DNA of 12,314 bases from Candidatus Omnitrophota bacterium. Lineage in GTDB: Bacteria; Omnitrophota; Gorgyraeia; 2-02-FULL-51-18. Position numbers and translations under genes: made by a program. The notes under the pieces are model-generated. The model made no database searches. It was not told the origin of the DNA and worked only from the letters and a program-made list of their open reading frames with translations. Shown here one piece after another: positions 7,075 through 12,314 of the stretch (position 1 is the stretch's first letter; each line of letters starts with the position of its first letter). The stretch lies in assembly GCA_023247935.1 (NCBI GenBank), contig JAHFFM010000044.1:1-12314 (forward strand). The letters are read 5' to 3'.

Positions 7075-8382
7075 TTGAAGTCCGTTGTCATTCAAAAACC
7101 TAAATCTGATTTAGCCAGCGAGCTTTCTTTTCCCGGGGACAAGTCCTTGTCTCATCGGGCAATTATTTTCGGGGCGCTCGCGGAAGGCGAATCTCATTTT
7201 ACGAATGTTTTATCGGGCGAGGATTGTGTTTGCACCCGAAAAGCTTTTGAATCCATGGGAGTTCGCATCAAATCCAAGAATGATTCCGAGATTTGGATTG
7301 AAGGGAGAGGGCTGTATTCTTTAAAAGCGCCTTCCTCTGAGCTTTATTTGGGAAATTCCGGAACCTCCATGCGTCTTTTGATGGGTCTTTTGGCGGGACA
7401 GTCTTTTTCGGCGACGCTCACAGGCGATTCTTCTCTTTCAAGTCGACCTATGCGCCGGGTGACGGAGCCGCTCCGAAAAATGGGAGCAAAAATTCATGGA
7501 AAAGAAGACGGAAATTTGGCGCCGCTTGTCGTGGAGGGTTCCAAGTTAAAAGGAATACGTTACGCGCTTCCCATAGCCAGCGCTCAGCTGAAGTCTGCCA
7601 TTTTACTTGCCGGTCTTTACGCGGAAGGTGTCACGGAAATATCCGAGCCGGAAAAATCGCGTGATCACACAGAGCGATTTTTAAAATATTTTGGCGGAGA
7701 AATTTCTGAGTATCAACTTTCGGTATCTATCAAGCCCGGTCAAAAAATGTTGGCCCGCGATTTCGAAATCGCGGGCGATATTTCAAGCGCCGCTTTTTTT
7801 ATGGCCATTGCCGCGTTATTTCCGTCTTCAAATATTTATTTTCGATCCGTCCTGTGGAATCCCACACGAACGGGAATTGTGGACGTGATGAAAAGAATGG
7901 GAATCACCTTTGAAATTTACAAACAATATTTCCAGGGGCCGGAACCCGTAGCCGACTTTTCTGTGAAGGCGGGAAAATTTCAAAAATTTGAAATTAAAAA
8001 GAAAGAGCTGCCGCTTTTAATTGACGAGATACCTATTTTGATGGTGCTGGCGACTCAAGCGGAAGGCACAAGCGTTATCCATGAAGCGGATGAGCTCCGT
8101 GTGAAAGAAACGGACCGGATTAAATCCATGACGGATTTACTCGCCCGTATGGGAGCGGATATCCGCGTGGAAGGCAACACGGTATTTGTCAAAGGGCCGA
8201 CCAAACTCCGCGGCGCGGAAGTGGATTCTTTGAAAGACCACCGCACGGCTATGTCCGGCGTTGTGGCCTCAATGGTCGCTGAGGGAAAAGGGAGTATCCG
8301 AGATGTGGAATGTATCAACACCTCCTTTCCCAGCTTTTTTAATTTGCTTGGAAAGATAGGGGTTCAATCGGATTTTGTTTGA
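7075..8382 (+). CDS. aroA: 3-phosphoshikimate 1-carboxyvinyltransferase (EPSP synthase)
   Basis: A 435-residue cytoplasmic enzyme joining phosphoenolpyruvate to shikimate-3-phosphate, the sixth step of the shikimate pathway to aromatic amino acids. Its two inverse alpha/beta domains are covered in full. Visible motifs are GDKSLSHR (21-28, K23), LGNSGTSMR (92-100), RPMRRVTEPL (124-133), SAQLKSA (169-175), GDISSAAFF (234-242), IDEIP (316-320, D317 catalytic), RVKETDR (342-348), DHRTAMS (398-404) and TSFPSF near the C-terminus. The glycine of the PEP-binding GNSGT loop is kept, whereas CP4-type enzymes have alanine there. The IDEIP style and the LL after TSMR resemble the Bacillus form more than E. 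coli. It starts with TTG, 9 bases after rluD, and is probably on the same transcript. A perfect 24-base palindrome spans codons 227-234. Confidence 0.97.
   Translation: MKSVVIQKPKSDLASELSFPGDKSLSHRAIIFGALAEGESHFTNVLSGEDCVCTRKAFESMGVRIKSKNDSEIWIEGRGLYSLKAPSSELYLGNSGTSMRLLMGLLAGQSFSATLTGDSSLSSRPMRRVTEPLRKMGAKIHGKEDGNLAPLVVEGSKLKGIRYALPIASAQLKSAILLAGLYAEGVTEISEPEKSRDHTERFLKYFGGEISEYQLSVSIKPGQKMLARDFEIAGDISSAAFFMAIAALFPSSNIYFRSVLWNPTRTGIVDVMKRMGITFEIYKQYFQGPEPVADFSVKAGKFQKFEIKKKELPLLIDEIPILMVLATQAEGTSVIHEADELRVKETDRIKSMTDLLARMGADIRVEGNTVFVKGPTKLRGAEVDSLKDHRTAMSGVVASMVAEGKGSIRDVECINTSFPSFFNLLGKIGVQSDFV
7753..7776. repeat. Perfect 24-base palindrome inside aroA
   Basis: The half-site GCCCGCGATTTC is followed at once by its exact reverse complement with no spacer. 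It is in register with eight codons (residues 227-234), so both strands read the same peptide, ARDFEIAG. About 0.0007 such palindromes are expected in a window of this size with equal base frequencies. It could form a cruciform or RNA hairpin, or be a product of codon choice over a conserved segment. Confidence 0.9.
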
Positions 8383-8407
8383 ATTTTGGAAACGGTAAGG
8401 TTATAAT
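8379..8407 (+). promoter_or_regulatory. Sigma70-type promoter for the mre operon
   Basis: TTGAAT at 8379-8384 serves as the -35 box (four of six consensus bases) and TATAAT at 8402-8407 as a perfect -10 box, with exactly 17 bases between them. The -35 box overlaps the aroA TGA stop. Transcription would begin near 8414, giving a leader of about 20 bases before the mreB TTG. It is the only convincing promoter in the window and lies in its longest intergenic gap. Confidence 0.72.
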
Positions 8408-8415
8408 CGACCGTT
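8391..8415. repeat. Inverted repeat around the mreB -10 box
   Basis: AACGGT at 8391-8396 is matched by ACCGTT at 8410-8415, with 13 bases between that contain the TATAAT box. The layout could be an operator for a dimeric regulator, but six-base arms at this distance occur often by chance. No terminator with a T tract is seen in the aroA-mreB gap. Confidence 0.3.
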
Positions 8416-8434
8416 ATTTACGAAAAGAGTAATT

Positions 8435-9508
8435 TTGGCTGAATCGATAAATTATTTTCAAAAATCTACGGACTGGCTGCTGGGTTTTTTCTCCAACGAT
8501 ATGGGGATTGACCTTGGCACGGCGAACACCCTCGTCAATGTAAAGGGCCAGGGAATCGCGCTTTGCGAACCCTCCGTCGTGGCTATCCGTAAAGGCACTA
8601 ACGAACCTCTTGCTTTTGGCGATGAAGCCAAGCGCATGCTGGGTCGTACTCCGGGCTCTATCGTTGCCATCCGCCCTATGAAAGACGGCGTTATCGCCGA
8701 CTTCGAAATCACCGAATACATGCTCCGGCATTTCATCAATAAAGTTCATAATCGCAAACGTTTTGTGCGCCCCCGGATGGTTATTGCCGTCCCTTCAGGG
8801 ATTACGGAAGTGGAAAAAAGAGCGGTTCGCGATTCCGCGCTTCATGCGGGCGCCCGCGAGGTTTATCTTGTGGAAGAACCTATGGCTGCGGCTATAGGCG
8901 TAGGACTGCCGATTCAAGACCCGGCTGGCAGCATGATTATCGACATTGGCGGCGGCACCGCGGAAATGGCCGTCATATCTTTATCCGGCATCGTTTTTTC
9001 CCGTTCGATTCGTATTGGCGGCGATGAAATGGATGACGCGATTATCGAGCATGTGAAGAAAACTTATAATTTAATGATCGGTGAAAGAACTGCTGAGGAA
9101 ATTAAGATTAAAATCGGATCCGCCTATCCTTTGGATGAGGAAATGTCTATGGAAATTCGCGGGCGAGACCTTGTTTCAGGGCTTCCTAAAATGGCTAAAA
9201 TCACGTCTGAAGAAGTGCGTGAATCTTTGGCTGAGCCGATTCAATACATCATCGAAGCGGTTCGTGTGACTCTTGAAAGAACACCTCCCGAGCTTTGTGC
9301 GGATTTGATTGACCGGGGCATTATGATGGCTGGCGGAAGTTCGCTTTTGCGGGGTCTGGATAAATTGATTTCCGAAGAAACAGGGCTTCCGGTTCACGTT
9401 GCCGAAAATCCTCTCACGGCCGTGGCTATAGGCACGGGAAAGATCTTGAGCGAAATCAATTACCTGAAACGGGTCACGGTTTCCAACAGCCGGACCATCG
9501 AAAGTTAA
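8435..9508 (+). CDS. mreB: Rod shape-determining protein MreB
   Basis: A 357-residue bacterial actin that forms membrane-bound filaments and steers the lateral wall synthesis machinery (elongasome). Actin-fold motifs are clear: GIDLGTANTLV at 24-34, LVEEPMAAAIG in the middle, IIDIGGGTAEMAV, and MMAGGSSLLRGLDKLI near the C-terminus, ending in NPLTAVAIGTGKIL. The first 20 residues (with YF at 7-8, WLL at 14-16 and FF at 18-19) form a probable amphipathic helix for membrane attachment and run about ten residues longer than in E. coli. The TTG start is the only one compatible with the promoter and the family; AAGAG about 5 bases upstream is a weak ribosome site. It heads mreB-mreC-mreD-mrdA and is preceded by its own promoter. 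A weak AT-rich hairpin (9503-9518) covers its stop codon. Confidence 0.97.
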   Translation: MAESINYFQKSTDWLLGFFSNDMGIDLGTANTLVNVKGQGIALCEPSVVAIRKGTNEPLAFGDEAKRMLGRTPGSIVAIRPMKDGVIADFEITEYMLRHFINKVHNRKRFVRPRMVIAVPSGITEVEKRAVRDSALHAGAREVYLVEEPMAAAIGVGLPIQDPAGSMIIDIGGGTAEMAVISLSGIVFSRSIRIGGDEMDDAIIEHVKKTYNLMIGERTAEEIKIKIGSAYPLDEEMSMEIRGRDLVSGLPKMAKITSEEVRESLAEPIQYIIEAVRVTLERTPPELCADLIDRGIMMAGGSSLLRGLDKLISEETGLPVHVAENPLTAVAIGTGKILSEINYLKRVTVSNSRTIES

Positions 9509-9547
9509 TCTCTTAACTAAGTTCTCGTCAAACCAAAATCGGGTTAA

Positions 9548-10330
9548 ATGAAACCTGGCCGCGCTTTAACGATTATTATTATTTTTTTGGCTGCCTTAGC
9601 CATTGTCCCCGCGTCAAAATCAGCGTCTCTGAAATCAACGGTTAATTCTTTTTTTCAAAAACCCCTGAGCCTTTCAAGAAATATTTCCCAATTATTCTCC
9701 GAGCTGTGGCTCTTTCGTAGAAACGCCAAAGAGTTAAGAGAGCTTAAATATGAATCCGGAGAAAACAAAAGCACGGCCGATGAGATCAAAACGCAGGAAC
9801 TCCTGCTTGAAAATCAGAGGCTCACCAAAATGCTTGAGCTGAACAACGTTCTCCAAAACGAGGGCGAGAAAACGGTTTTTGCGCGAGTTGTCGCGCGTTC
9901 ACCGTCCGCTTGGAACCGCGTTTTTTTGATTGATAAAGGATCTCAGCATGGCATTAAAGTCAACAGCGCGGTTTTTTCCAATTCATCGCTCGTCGGGAAG
10001 ATTCTGGAAGTGGGTGCTTCCGCATCGAAAGTGCTTTTAATCACGGATCCGAATTCACGCATCGGCGGTTTGATTCAGCGCACGCGGGACCAGGGAATCG
10101 TGTATGGAGCTTTTACGGGGGAATGCCGGATGAAATATCTTTCCGTGGACGCGGACATTGTGCCCGGGGACATTGTGGAAAGCGCCGGATATGGCGGATT
10201 TTTTCCAAAGGCCGCGCCGATCGGAAAAGTAGCTAAAGTTTGGAAAGAGCCCGGACAAATTTATAAAGTCGCGGAAATCACGCCGCTCACGGATTTAAAC
10301 CGGATAGAAGAGGTGGCCTGCCTTGAATAG
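9548..10330 (+). CDS. mreC: Rod shape-determining protein MreC
   Basis: A 260-residue protein anchored in the inner membrane with its bulk in the periplasm, where it scaffolds MreB, MreD and activates PBP2. A single N-terminal transmembrane segment covers about residues 6-21. A charged, probably coiled-coil stretch follows at about 55-100 (RRNAKELREL, then LLLENQRLTKML). The two-lobed beta domain runs from about 108 to 256, with ARVVARSPSAWNRVFLIDKG (112-131), VGKILEV, LLITDPNSRIGGLI (163-176) and GDIVESAGYGGFFP (197-210). An in-frame TAA directly before the ATG fixes this as the first possible start. The ribosome site is weak (GGG, 4 bases upstream), so coupling to mreB across a 39-base gap is possible. 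It overlaps mreD by 8 bases. Confidence 0.93.
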   Translation: MKPGRALTIIIIFLAALAIVPASKSASLKSTVNSFFQKPLSLSRNISQLFSELWLFRRNAKELRELKYESGENKSTADEIKTQELLLENQRLTKMLELNNVLQNEGEKTVFARVVARSPSAWNRVFLIDKGSQHGIKVNSAVFSNSSLVGKILEVGASASKVLLITDPNSRIGGLIQRTRDQGIVYGAFTGECRMKYLSVDADIVPGDIVESAGYGGFFPKAAPIGKVAKVWKEPGQIYKVAEITPLTDLNRIEEVACLE

Positions 10331-10823
10331 CTTTCGCCCTTCTGCTTTTTTTTGGGTATTTGTTTTTTTTCTGATTCAAAATTCATTGAACTATCTTTTT
10401 TATTCCAAAGCGCCGTTTCTTATTTTGATCGTGGTTTTATTTTATTCCCTGTCCGAAGGGGCCGCGTTGGGAGCGTTTATTGGTTTATGGGCGGGTTTTT
10501 TGTTGGACCTTTTTGGGGCCGGGCGAATGGGTTTTTGGATGACGGCGCTGGCCGCGGCAGGTTATTTTTCAGGCTCTATTTCAAAAAAAGTATTTCCTGA
10601 CAGTTTATTCACAAAAGCGGGTCTCTCGTTTGTTATTTTTTATGTTTTAAGCTTCGCTGAGCTTTTAACGGTGCGTTATCAATCAAGCGAGGGGATGGGC
10701 TTTCCTCACGTATTCGTGGAGGCATTTTTATTTTGGCCTTTGGTGACAACCGCCTTGTGTTCGCCATGGGTATTTCAGGTACTCAAGCGTTCGACCCCCG
10801 ATTATCGAAGACGGACCTATTAA
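10323..10823 (+). CDS. mreD: Rod shape-determining protein MreD
   Basis: A 166-residue, very hydrophobic inner-membrane protein with about five membrane segments, the partner of MreC in the elongasome. The family pattern is LILIVVLFYSLSEGAALGAFIGLWAGFLLDLF, about residues 32-65, with a conserved acidic residue in the GFLLDLFGAGRMG part. Sequence conservation in this family is low, so the call rests on that pattern, on length and on its place between mreC and mrdA. The TTG start overlaps the end of mreC by 8 bases and has AGGTGG 6 bases upstream, pointing to translational coupling. The mreD stop codon carries the start of the AAGGA site used by mrdA. Confidence 0.88.
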   Translation: MNSFRPSAFFWVFVFFLIQNSLNYLFYSKAPFLILIVVLFYSLSEGAALGAFIGLWAGFLLDLFGAGRMGFWMTALAAAGYFSGSISKKVFPDSLFTKAGLSFVIFYVLSFAELLTVRYQSSEGMGFPHVFVEAFLFWPLVTTALCSPWVFQVLKRSTPDYRRRTY

Positions 10824-10835
10824 GGACGAATTTCC

Positions 10836-12314
10836 ATGGCTTATTCCTCTCTAGAAAGCCGCGCGGGAAAATTAACCATTTTTTTCTTTTTTTTATTTTT
10901 TCTTTTGGCGCTCAGCCTTTTCCGGCTTCAGTTGATTAATGGTAATTATTATCAAAATCTTTCCGAGAAAAACCGGCTTCGCGTGATCAATCTGGACGGA
11001 CCGCGCGGAAATATGCTCGACAGAAACGGCAAGTTTTTAGCTCAAAGCCGGTTGAGTTTTAATGTCACGGCCGTGTCGCGGGAAAAACCGTTTAAAATCA
11101 GAAAAAGTTTCAAGCAATTGTCTTCCATTTTAAATGAAAGCATGGAAACGCTTGAGACGCGCTACAAGAAAAGAAAGGCAGGTGTTTTTCATTCCATTAT
11201 TTTGGCGGAGGATATTCCGGCCGCACAAGCCATGGAAATTGAAGAGCAAGTGCATATGATGCCGGGCCTGATGATTGAGACAAAGCCTTTAAGAATTTAT
11301 CCCTTGCAGGAATCAGCGGCCCATTTGGTTGGATATACGGGGCCGCAAACCCAGCAAGAATCGGAAGAGGCGGAACTGAATGATTATCATGCGTCCGACT
11401 GGCTGGGCCGCGAAGGTCTTGAGAAAATTTATGAAAGTTATTTGCGCGGTCATTCCGGCGGCTTGCAGATTGAGGTGAATAGCCGTGGCCAATACCTGAA
11501 AGTGCTTGGCGTGAAAGAACCTGAAGAAGGGCGGGACATTCAGCTTTCCATTGACGCTAATCTTCAGGATTACGCGTATAAAAGATTCGAAGGCAAAAGA
11601 GGTGCAGTGGCGGTTATGGAACTTCAAAATGGCGGGCTTTTATGTTTAGCTAGTTCTCCGGGTTTTGATCCCAATCTTTTTTCATCCACTCGCGGCCGAA
11701 AAGATGTTGGAAAATATTTTCAGGATGAATTTGCTCCTATGATCAACCGCGCCATTCAAGGGCAGTATCCGGCCGGGTCTATTTTTAAAATTGTCACCGC
11801 CTTAGCTGCCTTGGAAGACCATAAAATAAAATTGGATACCACGGCCAATTGTCCCGGATACATGATGGTGGGGGGGAACCGCTTCCGCTGCTGGAAAGAC
11901 GGAGGGCATCAGCGGCAGAATTTGTACGAAGCTTTTGCGCATTCCTGCGACGTTTTCTTTTATACGACGGGTTTGGCGGCTGGTCCGGATTTGATTCATC
12001 ATAAGGCGTTGCAATTCGGATTCTCGACCGTAACCGGGATTGACCTTCCGGGTGAGCGCGCCGGCTTAGTCCCTTCGAGAGGCTGGAAGCAAAGAAAAAA
12101 AAATTCCGGGTGGTTTGACGGTGATACCCTAAATTTTTCTATCGGGCAGGGCTATTTGTTGATTACACCGATACAGGCGCTTGGAATGATTTCGACGGTG
12201 GCCACGGATGGCACCAAGTTCAAGCCTCATTTGGTTGAAAAAATAGACGGTGTAGATGTGGCGGCAAGACATAGCTCCCAATTTCCGGTCACGCCGGAGT
12301 ATTTGCAGGCCGTG
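10836..12314 (+). CDS. mrdA: Penicillin-binding protein 2 (mrdA), 3' end missing
   Basis: Partial: 493 codons are present and the frame is open to the window edge. PBP2 is the class B transpeptidase that crosslinks peptidoglycan in lateral growth, anchored in the inner membrane with the enzyme in the periplasm. A short cytoplasmic tail and a transmembrane segment at about 12-31 open the protein. PRGNMLDRNG (56-65) and GREGLEKIYE (near 190) mark the dimerisation or pedestal domain. In the transpeptidase domain the nucleophile is S315 in SIFK (315-318), and the second motif is SCD (370-372), the S-x-D form typical of PBP2. WKQRKKNSGWFDGDT and IGQGYLLITPIQ follow; KTG lies beyond the edge. Cysteines 339, 352 and 371 and H358 may bind zinc. 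AAGGA lies 9 bases before the ATG, at the mreD stop. rodA often follows in such operons but is outside the window. Confidence 0.95.
   Translation, partial: MAYSSLESRAGKLTIFFFFLFFLLALSLFRLQLINGNYYQNLSEKNRLRVINLDGPRGNMLDRNGKFLAQSRLSFNVTAVSREKPFKIRKSFKQLSSILNESMETLETRYKKRKAGVFHSIILAEDIPAAQAMEIEEQVHMMPGLMIETKPLRIYPLQESAAHLVGYTGPQTQQESEEAELNDYHASDWLGREGLEKIYESYLRGHSGGLQIEVNSRGQYLKVLGVKEPEEGRDIQLSIDANLQDYAYKRFEGKRGAVAVMELQNGGLLCLASSPGFDPNLFSSTRGRKDVGKYFQDEFAPMINRAIQGQYPAGSIFKIVTALAALEDHKIKLDTTANCPGYMMVGGNRFRCWKDGGHQRQNLYEAFAHSCDVFFYTTGLAAGPDLIHHKALQFGFSTVTGIDLPGERAGLVPSRGWKQRKKNSGWFDGDTLNFSIGQGYLLITPIQALGMISTVATDGTKFKPHLVEKIDGVDVAARHSSQFPVTPEYLQAV

Noticed and set aside
9503..9518. Hairpin AGTTAA-TCTC-TTAACT over the mreB stop as a terminator.
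   Set aside because: The six-pair stem is AT-rich and has no T tract; mreC continues the operon 39 bases on.
10153..10177. Direct repeat of GGACATTGTG, 15 bases apart, in mreC.
   Set aside because: It encodes ADIVPGDIV, part of the conserved MreC beta domain; a two-copy 10-base repeat is not notable.
11869..11876. A run of seven G in mrdA, and nine A near 12095, as phase-variation tracts.
   Set aside because: The frame is intact, both encode conserved-type sequence, and an essential wall gene is an unlikely target for phase switching.

Overview
The window is a compact block of bacterial housekeeping genes, all on the + strand. It holds thirteen protein-coding genes with almost no spacing; the longest gap is 52 bases. 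There is no tRNA, rRNA, CRISPR array, mobile element or phage gene that I can see. Stop codons are ordinary (TAA, TGA, TAG) and the standard code fits every gene. The presence of a DksA/TraR zinc-finger protein, Lgt and LspA, and an MreB-MreC-MreD-PBP2 set points to a rod-shaped bacterium, probably with a Gram-negative type envelope. My best guess at lineage is a deep-branching phylum such as Omnitrophota or a relative, from the mixture of Bacillus-like gene order and Gram-negative style cell-wall genes. This is inference from layout and protein style, not a match to a known genome.

Region 1 (14-7065) reads as one long operon: yggS, proC, yggT, ileS, a dksA-like gene, lspA, lgt, rluD. Neighbours overlap or lie within about 25 bases of each other. 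The order closely follows the Bacillus subtilis ylmE-ylmG-ileS-ylyA-lspA-ylyB cluster, with proC where sepF sits and without ylmH and divIVA. The products are a PLP homeostasis protein, proline synthesis, a small membrane protein, isoleucyl-tRNA synthetase, an RNA-polymerase-binding regulator, two lipoprotein-maturation enzymes and a 23S rRNA pseudouridine synthase.

Region 2 (7075-8382) is aroA, the EPSP synthase of the shikimate pathway, starting 9 bases after rluD and probably cotranscribed with it. It contains a perfect 24-base palindrome exactly in register with eight codons.

Region 3 (8379-12314) is the cell-shape operon mreB-mreC-mreD-mrdA, with mrdA (PBP2) cut by the window end before its KTG motif. 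A good sigma70-type promoter (TTGAAT, 17-base spacer, TATAAT) overlaps the aroA stop and should drive this operon. MreB forms membrane-bound filaments, MreC and MreD form the periplasmic and membrane scaffold, and PBP2 is the transpeptidase of lateral wall growth.

I did not find an undescribed multi-gene system here. The most checkable oddities are the aroA palindrome, a Cys/His cluster in PBP2 resembling a zinc site, active-site substitutions in Lgt, the rearranged ylm/ileS synteny and the mreB promoter with its surrounding inverted repeat.
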